Origin: Puccinellia tenuiflora
Lineage: Eukaryota; Streptophyta; Magnoliopsida; Poales; Poaceae
DNA: 64,000 nt
Assembly (NCBI GenBank): GCA_012064385.1
Contig: QRDG01000520.1
Coordinates: forward strand, 496,001 to 560,000
Direction of reading: 5' to 3'
Shown here: in pieces, positions 32,035-44,109 of the stretch
Position numbering within the stretch: position 1 is the first letter of the stretch
Layout: each line of letters starts with the position of its first letter
Position numbers and translations under genes: made by a program
Notes under the pieces: model-generated
The model's database searches: none
Told to the model about the DNA's origin: nothing
Seen by the model: the letters and a program-made list of their open reading frames with translations, nothing else

Positions 32035-35000
32035 CTATGGTGATGGTGGCCCAATACGCCGATTATGCTGCCACCCATGCCGGGTAAAAACATCTCTCGC
32101 CACTTGCTCCAACCACGAGCAAACCTCCATAAACAGGTCTCGGTGTGCCGGATGCTGAAGAATAGACCACGCCCGGAGATAGTGAGCACAGCGGAAGATC
32201 ACCTGCATAGGGGAAGATAAGATAGCATTAAAAACTCTGACATTTCTACATAGCCAAAGCGACCATAATAGCGCGATCGCTCCCACCCAACAGTGTTTTC
32301 TAAACGAATGATCAATACCATGCAACCGATTGCCAAAAATATTCGCAACGGAGCTCGGTGGATACAAGTTCGAAGCCACTTGGATGGCAGACCATATAGA
32401 GCGCGCAAAATGACATTCAAAGAACAAATGCTTAATAGTCTCATTATGATGACAGAACATTCATTTTGTACTTCCTTGCCGGTTACGCTTTGCCAGGTTA
32501 TCTTTAGTTAGGACTACCCCTCCGAAGGTACCAAGTGAATATTTTAATGTTCAATGGTACCTACATTTTCCAGAGGTATTTATTGTTTATTGCTGGCATA
32601 TCCGAATGTACTAGTGCATCATACATGGAGCCCACTGAGAATTTACCATTCTTGAGTAGGTTCCAACGGAATTCATCACGATCTGTTGACAAGTGGATTT
32701 CGGCCAAACGCTCTTGAAGAGCTTGCCAAGATGCCAATCTTGTACCCACCAGATCCCGCCTAAAAGACACGTTCGGTGGGGAAGATTCCACCACTGCAGC
32801 GAGTGAATCACTTTTGTTACGTGCAATGTTGTATAATGCTGGATATTGTTCTCGAAGAGGATCAATTCCTAACCAGGAGTCCTCCTAGAACCGTATCTCC
32901 AACCCATCCTTTATGCGGAACGATCCATATCGAAAGAACTTAGCCTTTACCGACATGAGACCTGCCCAAAAGTGCGAGTCTCCTGCTATCCAAGACGACT
33001 GGGATACAGGTTTTAAACTCACATATTTTCTCCTCAGGAGTTGTTGCCATACCCCATCCTCAGTTAAGAGCTTGAATAGCCACTTACTAAGGAGTGCGGT
33101 ATTTTTTGCCTCTAGGTCTTGGATACCTAGTCCCCCCTGGTCTTTTGGTCGACATAGTACGCTCCACTTGGCCAGTCTATATTTCTTTTTCTCATTATCC
33201 CCTTGCCAAAAAAATCTCGATCGGAAGTAGTCCAAACGTTTGAGTACTCCTTTCGGTATTTGGAAAAAGGATAACATGTATAAGACCATATTACTAAGGA
33301 CTGAATTAATCAGTACTAAACGACCTCCAACTGAAAGTAATTTCCCTTTCCAACTGCTGAGTCGTTTTTCCAGACGTTCCTCAACTTGTTTCCATTCAGC
33401 ATTTGTGAGTCTACGATAATGTATCGGTATCCCCAGATATGACATAGGAAACTGGCCTAGCTGGCAACCGAAAAGGTCGGTATACTCAGCGAGATGGTCA
33501 GTTGCTTCTCCAAAGCAAAAAGCTCACTCTTATGAAAATTTATTTTTAGCCCTGATAATTGCTCGAATGCTGACAGTATTAACTTCAGATTCAATGCTTT
33601 CTCAAGATCGTGTTTCATAAAGAGTATTGTATCGTCGGCATACTGGAGGATTGATAATCCGCCATCAACAAGATGCGGTACCACTCCTGCAATTTGATCC
33701 GAGTTCTTTGCACGCTCAATCATGATAGCCAACATATCAACTACGATATTAAACAATATCGGCGATAGTGGATCACCTTGCCGTAGTCCTTTTTTAGTTC
33801 TGAAGTAGTGGCCAACGTCGTCATTGACTTTGATGGCAACACTGCCTCCAGTAACAAAATTATAGACCCATGCGCACCAAGTTTCGGAGAAGCCTTTCAT
33901 TCGTAGAACTTGATGTAGAAAAGGCCATTTAACTTTGTCATAGGCCTTCTCGAAATCAATTTTCAGAATCACACCGTCCAATTTTTTACGATGTAGCTCA
34001 TGAACTGTTTCATGCAAGGTGACGACACCATCTAAAATATACCGTCCTTGCATGAAGGCTGTTTGAGTGGGTCGGATCACGTGATCCGCCACTGTGTTCA
34101 ACCTTAAAGTTGCCACTTTAGTGAAAATTTTGAAACTCACATTAAGTAGACAGATAGGTCTATATTGTTGAATCCTTTCTGTTGTTCTTAACTTTCGGTA
34201 ACAAAATTATCTCTCCGAAGTTCAACTTAAACAGCTCAAGCTGTCCATCATGAAAAGCATTGAACAGATCTAGTAAATCGACCTTAATAATATCCCAAAA
34301 GCTTTGATAAAACTCCGCTGGAAAACCATCGGGCCCCGGCGCTTTATTATGCTCCATTTGGAAGATAGCTCTCTTAATCTCGTCCTCTGTAAAGGGGGCG
34401 GTGAGAAAGTCATTCTCCATGTTGGATACTTGTGGGATATCTTCTATTCGGGATTCATCAAGAGTGAAGTTACCTTCCTCAGGGGCCCCAAAAAGAGTTT
34501 TATAGTACTTTGTTATAAAGCTTTTTAACTGCTCATGTCCCTCAATAACACCCTCCTCCTGGTTGAGATTGTATATGTACTTCTTCCTGTGGCGCCCATT
34601 GGCCAACAGATGAAAGTATTTTGTATTATTATCTCCTTCCAGAATTAACTGTGCTTTTGAACGTTGATACCACTTGAGTTCCTCTTCTCGGAGTAAGCGC
34701 GCAAACTGTTCATTCGCTTGATTTTTTTCATCAAGTTCGGAATCAGAGAGGAGCCGGTTTTCCGCTTGTAGGTCAAGTTTATCAATTATTTCAGCAAGCC
34801 TCTTTTTCTCCTTTTTATAGAGACCAGTGATATGGCGAGCCCAGCCTCAGAGGTGTTTCCGCAACATGCGAATTCTGTTATTCCACCTCTGAATCGGATT
34901 TTGCCCATGCACCGGACGCTCCCATACTTCTTTTACCATTTCCGCAAAACCATCACGGTTCAACCAGCCCAATTCAAATTTGAATTGCGGTTTTTTACCA

Positions 35001-35718
35001 TGAAGTTTTGTATCTCCGGTATCTAGTAGTATTGGAGCATGATCCGAAAGCGCGTCTATACGCTCGAGCGCACGTACAGAGACCAGAGGATATTTATTTT
35101 CCCATTCGGTATCTATAAGTACACGGTCGAGTTTTTCGTATGTGGGTACTGATCTATTATTCGCCCAAGTATATTGCCTTCCTGACATATTAACCTCCCT
35201 TAAATCCAAACTGTCAATGACAGCATTGAATAGGAACGGCCAATAGTTGTCGAAACGGTCATTGTTCTTATCTTGCTGAAACCTTAGGATGTTGAAATCA
35301 CCTCCTATAAGTATAGGGTATGGGTTATCTTTAGCAAGATTCACAAGTTCCCGTAAAAAGGCTGCCTTGTGCTCATCCTGGGCGGCGCCATACACAGCAA
35401 CAAGGCTCCAAATAAAATCATCAGATTTATTACGCAAGTGTAGTTTAATGTGAACTCACCCGACGAACAATCTAATAATTCCATAGAATTATCCTTGATG
35501 CCAAGTAAAATGCCCCCCGATCTGCCGCGTGGAGGTATCCATTTCCAAGTGAACTCATAGCCACCGGCAAGGTGGTCTAAGGTTTGCACTGGGAAATCTC
35601 GTTTACCCGACTCCGTAATTGCGACAAAGTCCAACTCATGCTCCCGAACGCAATCAGCAATATGTAAATGTTTAGCCAAGTCTCTTAGACCTCTGCTATT
35701 CCATATTTTGCCTTTCAT
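32035..35718 (-). pseudogene. ORF2 of the antisense LINE, multiply broken
   Basis: The start ATG (35718-35716) overlaps the ORF1 TGA. Endonuclease pieces (IGGDFNILRFQQDKNN, RVLIDTEWENKYP, SDHAPILLDTG) lie at 34850-35440. Reverse transcriptase follows at 33457-34600 (APGPDGFPAEFYQSFWD, LKIDFEKAYDKVKW, GLRQGDPLSPILFNIVVD, LQYADDTILF). A zinc-finger RVT end lies at 32035-32880 (HHNETIKHLFFECHFA). At least five frameshifts or stops separate these blocks, so it is much older or faster-decayed than the LINE at 12841. Confidence 0.85.
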
Positions 35719-36326
35719 CGGGAAACTTTTGTTGAAATGGTGACTCTCGCCCTTTTGGACGGTTTGTTGCATTTTTTTGAGGATTTGGATTTACGACCCG
35801 AGGTTGTTAAGTCCATAAAAGACTCCAACCGGGTGTCATCCAGTCCCACCTCTGACACGTCTCCGACAAGATGAGTTATAAGATGGCCGTCATATCGGGC
35901 GTCCCCTTCTTCCTCATCTACATCCGAGATGGTCAGGTCATCGTGAACACTATTTTTAGAAGAAACTGTAAAACGATCGGCCTCTACAGTTTTAAGCACA
36001 GAGACGGACACTAAACTCTCTTCAGAAGAATGACCTAAACTCTCCAAATTTGAAATAACTTGAGAATTCGGTAAAGGAAAGAAAGACTTCGAAGTAGGTG
36101 TACCTTGCGAGTAGACGAGGTTGCGAGAAGCTCGAAGCCGCATGGCTTTCGTCATCGAATCCTCATCAGTTGGCTTGGACCCATCCACCACCGTCTTGTG
36201 CCTCGAACTGCGCCTAAGGGCAGGGGATGATGGAGTATACTCACGAACCACCGCAGCTCGTGGCGAGTCATTCGTCAGTATCGGCGACACCCTAGGGGAG
36301 GTTGTAGGCGGTGTAGAAACCCCCAC
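35715..36326 (-). pseudogene. ORF1 remnant of the antisense LINE
   Basis: A Ser/Thr-rich, acidic stretch ends in a basic tail (GRKSKSSKKCNKPSKRARV). It lacks the upstream zinc knuckles because the element is 5'-truncated. Its TGA (35717-35715) shares bases with the ORF2 ATG. Confidence 0.65.
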
Positions 36327-36564
36327 CCTAGGGGCTGCCTCCGATGCAAATGCAGGAGAAGTTCCAGCAAAAGCTGATGGACTGCAAGGATATCAGGATG
36401 AAGGCGACATCTGAGATCCTGCGCAACATGAGGATTCTTAAACTGCAGGGGTGGGAGATGAAGTTTCTATCCAAGATCATTGACCTGAGGAAAACAGAGG
36501 AAAGCTGGCTCAAGAAGTATCTTTACACGTCGACCGTGGCCACCTTCGTGTTCTGGGGTGCCCC

Positions 36565-36911
36565 TGTCATGTATCCTTCACTAGCCAACTATCCCAAAAG
36601 TCCGAACTGATGGAAAGACTAGTGCAATACATATATACTGTAACACCCCCTCTCACGTGTGACTCGGGGAGGAAGAGGCCACACGTGCAACCGCAGCCGC
36701 CCCGACGGCGCGTAGGTCTCAGAGGTATGGCGCAACAGGCTCATACTTGGACACAAGGGGGGCTACCCGCAATTTTTTATTAAATTGCGCAAACCAGGAC
36801 TCGAACTCAAGACCTGAGGCTCTGATACCATGTCATGTATCCTGCACTAGCCAACTATTCCAAAAGTCCGAACTGATAGAAAGACTAGTGCAATACATAT
36901 ATACTGTAACA
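36565..36911 (-). mobile_element. 347-bp TRIM retroelement antisense in ABCC exon 1
   Basis: Two 81-bp terminal repeats (36565-36645 and 36831-36911) differ at three positions. Read on the minus strand they start TGTTACAG and end CATGACA. The 12 bases inside the right copy read TGGTATCAGAGC on the minus strand, a perfect initiator-Met primer site, and GAGAGGGGG precedes the other copy as the polypurine tract. Flanking CCCC (36561-36564 and 36912-36915) is the target duplication. There is no coding capacity, which is typical of terminal-repeat retrotransposons in miniature. Confidence 0.9.
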
Positions 36912-37390
36912 CCCCTACCTTCATCGCTGTGGTAACCTTCGGAGCTTGCATGCTCCTCGGGATACCATTGGAATCAGGGAAGGTGCTATCGGCATTGGCC
37001 ACGTTTCGGGTGCTTCAAGTGCCAATATACAACCTTCCCGATACGATCTCGATGATGATTCAGACTAAGGTATCTCTTGACAGGATAGCATCTTTCCTAT
37101 GTCTCGAGGAGTTGCCTATGGATGCTGTGCAGAGGTTACCAAGTGGAAACTCCGATGTTGCAATTGAGGTGAGCAATGGGTGCTTCTCCTGGGATGCCTC
37201 CGCTGAAGTGCCAACACTGAAGGACCTGAACTTTCAAGCTCGACAAGGCATGCATGTTGCAGTCTGTGGGACGGTCGGCTCTGGAAAATCAAGCTTGCTC
37301 TCTTGCATTCTTGGTGAGATGCCAAAGCTATCAGGAGAAGTCAAGTCTTGCGGAACAATGGCATATGTCAGGGAGTCGGCATGGATACAA

Positions 37391-37543
37391 AAAAAGGACA
37401 GACCCAGTGCACGAGGCTCCCACACAAGGTGGGGTCTGGGGAGGGATTATAGGAACCTAGTCTTACCCCTGCAAAGTGCAGTGCAGAGAGGCTGGTTCGA
37501 ACCCAGGACCTCTTGGTACAAGTGGGGAGGACCTCACCACTGC
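37391..37543 (-). mobile_element. tRNA-derived SINE (Au-like) antisense in ABCC exon 1
   Basis: Read on the minus strand it contains the RNA polymerase III B box GGTTCGAACC and then CCCCAGACCCCACCTTGTG, and ends CTGGGTCTGTCCTTTTT. This is the widespread plant SINE layout with a 3' T tail. It interrupts the exon just before NBD1 residues KIQDNILFG, and about two codons seem to be missing at the junction. Confidence 0.8.
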
Positions 37544-40500
37544 AAAAATTCAGGACAACATACTTTTCGGCAAGGAGATGGACGGTGAGAAATATGACAA
37601 GGTACTTGAGTCGTGTTCTCTGAAAAAAGACTTGGAGATATTGCCATTCGGTGACGAGACGGTCATCGGAGAGCGTGGCATCAATCTTAGTGGTGGGCAG
37701 AAGCAAAGGATTCAGATAGCCCGAGCTTTGTATCAGGATTCCGACATCTATTTATTTGATGATCCGTTTAGCGCAGTCGATGCTCATACAGGATCCCACC
37801 TCTTTAAGGTATAATATGAACTTTTTGTTCACTTGGAATTTTGAGATAACATTGCTTAAGGTTTCTATCATTTGCAGGAATGCTTGCTTGGAGCTTTGGG
37901 TTCAAAAACTGTGGTTTATGTTACTCACCAGATTGAATTCCTACCTGCAGCTGATCTTATTCTGGTGAAAATTCATTGACAAAAGTTTCATGTAAATTAA
38001 TTGTCATAAATTGCTTTGTTTTCCTTATAGGATAATTGTAATGTAGGCAATGAAAGGTGGGAAAATAGCCCAAGCAGGCAAATACAATGAATTACTTGAC
38101 TCAGGGGAAGATTTAATGGAACTGGTTGGTGCTCACCAAGATGCTCTCACAGCATTGGACGTGATTGATGTTGCTAATGGAGGCAGAGAGGCTTTCTCTT
38201 CCAGTGGCGCAGCAAGCCTTTCCAGGTCGCTGTCATCAGCTGAGGAGAAAGATAAACAAAATTGCAAAGATGGCGTTGGCAAGGTTCAAAGTGGGCAGCT
38301 GATGCAGGAAGAAGAAAGGGAAAAGGGCAGGGTTGGGTTCTGGGTCTACTGGAAGTACCTTACATTTGCTTATGGGGGAGCTCTTGTACCATTCGTGTTG
38401 ATAGCTCAGATACTTTTTCAAGTACTTCAGATTGCTAGCAATTACTGGATGGCTTGGGCCTCTCCCGTGTCAGAAGACGTCGAGCCTCCAGTGAGCATGT
38501 CGACACTGATCTACGTCTTTGTTGCCTTGGCTAGTGCAAGCTCGTTGTGCATCCTCATAAGAGCACTGTTTCTTGTGACAGCTGCATACAAAACAGCAAC
38601 TCTGTTGTTCGACAGGATGCATATGTCCATATTCAGAGCTCCTATGTCTTTCTTTGATTACACTCCGAGTGGCCGCATCTTGAATAGAGTAAGTCAACAC
38701 TTCCTCAAATTTCTTACGAAGTTTAGTTTATTGAGTTCATGCTCACACTAGAATTAAAAAATTTAGGCTTCAACTGATCAAGGTGAAGTGGACACCAACC
38801 TGGCTGAACAGATGGGTATTGTCGCATTTTCCATCATACAGCTAGTTGGAATTATTGCTGTGATGTCTCAGGTGGCATGGCAGGTGTTTGCTGTTTTTAT
38901 TCCTCTAACTGTTGTCTGCTTCTGGTATCAGGTATTTTATTTAACATATTTATTCTCAGTGCTGTTTAACTGTAAAATTAGCACATCGTTATATTTATCA
39001 TTTTGCAGCGCTACTACATTGATACAGCCAGAGAGCTGCAAAGGCTGGTGGGTGTTTGCAAAGCGCCTATAATACAACATTTTCCAGAATCCATTACTGG
39101 ATCAGCAACCATCAGAAGTTTTGCCAAGGAAAATCAGTTTGTGTCAACTAATAGCCATCTAATGGATGCCTTCTCTCGACCAAACTTCTATAACGCTGCA
39201 GCAAGGGAGTGGCTTTGCCTCCGCGTGGAAATGCTATCGTTCCTTACATTTGCGTTCTCTTTGATATTTCTGATCAGTCTACCGACTGGTCTCATTCATC
39301 CAGGTATGTTGTCACCTGTTCGGAACAGTATTTATACTGAATATATGGTACTAGTAGGTATGTTGTGAGTTGATATGGGCTTGTAACCAAATTACATCTT
39401 GCTTTCAGCAATTGCTGGTCTGGCTGTCACATATGGGCTTAATTTGAGCACACTGCAAACAATGCTAGTCTGGTGCATGTGCAATTTAGAGAACAAGATC
39501 ATATTCGTAGAAAGAATTCTGCAATATATAAGCATCCCCGAAGAGCCCCCTCTTTCAATGTCAGGAGATAAGTTACCTCATAACTGGCCATCAGAGGGAG
39601 AAATTCAGCTGCATAACCTCCATGTAAATGCCCTCATCCTTTTTCCTCTGGTTTACTTGCATTTATTTTCTGTGTTACCATATTGTTATGCAGAAATTTC
39701 ATATCTTTGACATTGTGTTTGAGCTATCAATAAGAAGTCCAGTCTGATGGGCATGCGAACTGTAGCTTGATTGATTTGCCAAACGCGAATAACAATTATT
39801 CTATATAGCACAGATCTTTAACTTTTCAGTTAGATGCAGGTGAGATATGCTCCACAACTACCATTTGTTCTGAAGGGCCTTACAGTAACTTTTCCTGGAG
39901 CTATGAAGACTGGTATTGTAGGAAGAACAGGCAGTGGTAAATCAACTCTTATACAGGCCCTTTTCCGTATCGTGGATCCTACTATCTGTCAGATACTAGT
40001 AGACAGTGTCGACATTTGCACCATTGGACTGCATGATCTGAGATCTAGACTGAGCATCATTCCACAAGACCCAACGATGTTCGAGGGAACTGTAAGGAGC
40101 AACCTTGACCCTCTAGGAGAGTACAATGACAATCAAATTTGGGAGGTAGTTTTGATTTTCACATGCTTCATTTCTTTTTGTTCCTCAAATTCTTTTCGCG
40201 ACAATTGAAAACCTTCAGGAAACTTGTAGTCTCAATATATTGCTCCATTTCAGGCATTGGATAACTGTCAGCTAGGAGACGAAGTCAGGAAAAAGGAGCT
40301 GAAACTTGACTCGCCAGGTGTGATATAGTGATATATATACAACATATTTTTTTGAGTCATGCAGTTGAAACTCTGACACTGAATTTGTATATCCTTCACG
40401 TTTTTCCAAATACTAGTTTTTATTACTTCCAAAATCTAAAAGTACAGAACATGCTAGGGCTACTGCATATTTGGTTGAAAACTAAAAATTTCATTGAATT

Positions 40501-40964
40501 TGCCTTGCAGTGATAGAGAATGGAGAGAACTGGAGCGTGGGTCAGCGCCAGCTTGCCTGTCTAGGTAGAGTGATTCTGAAGAGGACCAGGATATTGGTTC
40601 TGGACGAGGCCACTGCTTCAGTGGATACTGTGACAGACAACTTGATCCAGAAAACAATACGTGAGAATTTTTCAGAGGCAATGGTCATCACAATTGCACA
40701 CCGAATCACCTCGGTCCTTGACAGCGATATGGTCTTGCTTCTTGACAATGGTGAGCCGTCAGCTCTTTAAACAAATCACTGTCCTGCCTTATTAATTCAT
40801 CAAATCCGATATGCTTGGCATGCCTGTTGGTCTGACTAAACACCTTGCCGATCTTTGCAGGTGTGGCCGTGGAGCGCGACACGCCGGCCAAGTTGCTGGA
40901 GGACAAGTCGTCTCTCTTCTCAAAGCTCGTAGCAGAGTACACGATGAGGGCGACACATACATAG

Positions 40965-42274
40965 CGAAATAAGTGAAAAACTCCAGCGATTCTCTCACGC
41001 CGTTGAGTCTTCTCAAGTGAGCCTGACTGTCGATAATGCCGGAAAATTGCCTGTAGATGAGATGGTAAGTACTGGCAGATCTACCATGGTGTTAGTGCTA
41101 TTGATAGTGGCAGTAACTTTACATGGTCTGAAGCTAAAGGCCGAAAAAGGCACCTTAACATCTGTTAAAGTATTAATGTCTGAAGAAAGTAGTTTGCTGA
41201 GGATATAAAGAACTGAATCCTGATTCATAGTCGCGTTCTTTACGGTGGACTGCACACGCCCGGAAAGTTATCGTACCAAGTAATATAAGTTGGAACTGTG
41301 TGATACCTGGATTAAATAAATGAACAGACATATCAAGGTCCCATCCTGACTGTCGTTCTTACCGTGGGTCTGCGTTGGGTGCAAAAACGCCAAGCATGAG
41401 CAGCCACTGTTCTGATGTTTCTTGTACTCTTTTCCTATACAGGCTGCAAGACAATTTCCTCTCTATGTTAACCGTGTCCAAAGATAGGTGTGAATGTTGT
41501 GTTTTTTAAAGAATTACAGTTCTTAGTGGAGTTGTATTGAAAGGTAGGAAGTTGTTTCGTTGCAGCACCAAGGGAAGAGGCTCTTGCTAAGTATCATGTT
41601 CAGCAAAGAATCCGATGAATTGTAATTAAGGGACCTCTACAGAATGGAATCCTTCAAACATTATTTTGAATTCTTCCAATCCAAACAAGCCTTTGGCCTG
41701 TTCTGCACTTTTGAGATGGCGTTTGGCGTTGCTTTCAGCTGGATTCATCTTCCTTCCGTGCCTAGCGCACGGTATTGACCTTGACACTTACAACCACACA
41801 CATGTTCCAAAAATCCATTTCTAAACAATTAACAGAACAACTGCCGCTTAGCACTATTCTCTGAATTTCAGTCGATGCCAGGTAGGTTTCAGGACGATGC
41901 AGGAGCTAGGCCATAGGAACTGAACGTTTCAGGCAACAGGATCTTGAACTGAATCGTCTTCTGAAGCTGTTTCATGCGTTTCGGAACCGAGTTTCATCGA
42001 CCGGGCCTGCCGATGAGGTAGAATTCTATCTCGAATCAGAACGCCGCTTTCATAGAGGTGATGAACACAACAGTGTAACTAATGCACAACGATGTTCATA
42101 GATACTTTCCCTAAGAAGAAGCTACAATGGACAGGTGGACAACAGTGAACATCATGCGAGAGCAAACCGTAGGCAAAAGAAGAAGACAAGACAAGCGTCA
42201 AACTACTAGCAGCAGCAGCAACAACAGCGGCAGTGTCCTAACAATGGTCAGATCGCACGTCCACGAGCACCTCC
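40965..42274. other. Intergenic region between ABCC and the bZIP gene
   Basis: The first few hundred bases are probably the ABCC 3' untranslated region. The rest is unremarkable AT-rich sequence, and the final part (about 42060-42274) is presumably the bZIP 3' untranslated region. I see no further gene. Confidence 0.5.
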
Positions 42275-43029
42275 TTAGCTCCTACTGAAGTGGTGGTGCT
42301 TCTTGCCGGCGTCTCCTCCGCCCTTCCCGCCGCCGCTGGGCTTCTTCACGGCGTGCGCCGTCGTGTTCTTCAGTATCTGAAACGCACGCAGAGGCAGAGT
42401 CCAAGATTCATTCGTTATCGCCATGAGAGCGAAGGGAAACTGTTGAGTGGCGACTGGGGAAGAAAACGATTTGAGTACCTGTCGGAGCGTGTTGTTCTCG
42501 TTCTGGAGAGTGGAGACCTTCTGCTCGAGCTCGGCATTGCGGAGCTCCAGGTCCTTGGCCTTCACCTCCAGCTCCGTCATGTAGGCCTTCTTCCGCTCCC
42601 GGGCCTGCTGCGCCGACACGCGGTTCCGCAGCAGCCGCTTCAGCCGGTTCTGCTCCTTGTCCCCCGCGGCGCGCCCGCGCTTCTTGCCCCCGCCGGAGCC
42701 TGCCCGCCGTCCCCGGCCCCCGCCAGCACCAGCTGCTTGCTGTCCCCGTCGCCGCCCGCGCCGGACGACGCCGAGCCGCCGCCCATCTCCGGCACCCGCC
42801 GTATCTCCTCGTCGCTCTCCGCCCCTGCCGCAACACACACAACACGTCAACACGCGTCAGCATCTCGAGCCGCCGGATTCACCAAGCGAGCGCGTAGGAA
42901 GGGGAAATCGAGGAGGTGGACGGCACCTCCTTCCTTGTGGTTGTTGGAGCTGGAGGAGCGGTCGCTGCTGGACGGCAGCGAGCTCGTGGTGCTCGTCCTC
43001 GCCTGCTGCTCCTGCTCCTGGGCCGCCAT
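42275..43029 (-). CDS. HY5-type bZIP transcription factor (apparent 1-base deletion)
   Basis: There are three exons on the minus strand: 43029-42927, 42824-42479 and 42376-42275 (TAA), all with GT-AG borders. The start MAAQEQEQQARTSTTSSLPS is typical of HY5. Next come the Ser-rich kinase site and the COP1-binding core EIRRVPEMGG. The bZIP basic region (NRLKRLLRNRVSAQQARERK) and a leucine zipper follow. HY5 is a nuclear light-signalling activator that binds G-boxes and is degraded through COP1. The exon lengths add up to one base short of a multiple of three. The frame before about 42690-42760 and the frame of the bZIP differ by one, with a likely lost base in the G/C run at 42687-42691. This is either a true null allele or a sequencing error. 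Confidence 0.88.
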
Positions 43030-43650
43030 CTCTCTCCCCACTCAGACACAAGCAGCACAAACGGATCAAGCTAGCTAGATCTCCCCGAATCCCCCGCCCT
43101 ACCGCCACCACCCCACCGCCGCCGCGCAGCTCCGGGAGGAAAAAAAAACAAATCTTGGCACTAACAAGAACGTCGAGAAGGAGAAGAAAAGTGGAGAGAG
43201 GCAGATGCAGATCGGATGAGAGAGAGAGAAACGGGAAGGGAGGAATGGGGGAGGAGAGAGAAACACGGGAAAATGCGGGCGGGTGGGAGACGGAGGAGGG
43301 AGAAATGGGGAAGGCCGGTGTGGGGGGTTTTCGGGATGAGACGCGATCCCCGCCGTGCACGGCACAGCCATCGGACGGCGGCGGCGCGGGTAGCGTGGCG
43401 TGGCGCGGCGCCACACGCGCGCCCACCGCATCTGACGGTGACCGCCTCGGGAGCGTGGCCGCGTGCGCCTCCATCCGATTCCCCACGCCTGAGTTCCTTT
43501 TCCCGATCGTTTTCCACTGCATAGGTGACGCGTGGAATTGGAAGAATAACGGCACGATGGCCGTGCCGTACGATAGGTGCTGCAGATGCTTTGCATTTTC
43601 TGGATTCTGCCTAACCTCTTTCCCATCACCGTGGGAAATCCGCGTCAGAG
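43030..43650 (-). promoter_or_regulatory. 5' leader and proximal upstream region of the bZIP gene
   Basis: GC-rich sequence with GAGAGA tracts (43215-43265) and A-rich stretches lies directly upstream of the start codon. The several long open frames here on both strands look compositional. I cannot place a transcription start. Confidence 0.4.
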
Positions 43651-44109
43651 AAAACCACTAGTGTAACCCACGAGTGACTATTCTCAGTTGACATTTATAA
43701 TTAGGTGGCTTATACGGTCGACTCAAAGATAATTAGTTTAGTCGTCTAAAAGTGGCAAAACAAACTCCAAAAATATATTCAATGCTTTTTTTTCTTCTTT
43801 TGTTCGTTTAACTTGTTTGAAAGTGTTCATAGTCAAAAATTATTAAAAAACTACGCCATCAACAATGACATGCCTCCAATTCCAATGATCCTCGAATTCC
43901 TCAGAGAGGGGTAATATTATGGTGACACTAGCGAAAGTAGCGGTCCTTAAAAAAGAGTTCACATGAAAAAAACTATTTGTAAAATATGTCACGTAGAAAT
44001 TTTAGGGATGTGGAAGACAAAAAAAACGCAACCGAAATGTTTGCATGTTAGTCTAGATTTCTATACAATCTGGGGTTGTTATGCATAACCCTTGGATTGT
44101 ATGGATGTG

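Larger units (their letters stand above)
31845..36332 (-). mobile_element. Degenerate LINE inserted antisense in ABCC exon 1
   Basis: The left edge TTTTTTCGATAAAG is a poly(A) tail read on the minus strand. ORF2 and part of ORF1 follow towards 36332, where ABCC coding sequence resumes. ORF1 starts abruptly, so the element is 5'-truncated. No target duplication is visible. By comparison with the family, roughly 45-50 ABCC codons are missing between the two flanks, so the insertion was accompanied or followed by a deletion. Confidence 0.85.
28325..40964 (+). pseudogene. ABCC (MRP-type) ABC transporter, broken in exon 1
   Basis: ATG 28325 (MAAGGLDQQPLPLF) opens the N-terminal membrane domain. 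Exon 1 is split into 28325-29020, 31300-31844, about 36332-36564, 36916-37390 and 37544-37808. It includes the first nucleotide-binding domain (GTVGSGKSS, LSGGQKQRIQIARALY, IYLFDDPFSAVDAH). Nine more exons have GT-AG borders: 37878-37964, 38047-38688, 38767-38931, 39009-39303, 39409-39623, 39840-40145, 40254-40317, 40511-40750 and 40861-40964. They encode the second membrane domain and NBD2 (GRTGSGKST, WSVGQRQL, ILVLDEATASVD). Exon 1 carries TGA at 28673 (where Trp is expected) and insertions at 29021, 31845, 36565 and 37391. ABCC proteins export glutathione conjugates and other anions into the vacuole or out of the cell. This copy cannot encode a full transporter. Confidence 0.93.

Noticed and set aside
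37496..37506. Possible tRNA gene (B-box GGTTCGAACCC)
   Set aside because: There is no cloverleaf. The B box belongs to a tRNA-derived SINE with a poly(T) tail.
42657..43661. 334-codon plus-strand ORF over the bZIP gene
   Set aside because: It is a compositional shadow on the opposite strand of the HY5-type exons and GC-rich leader.
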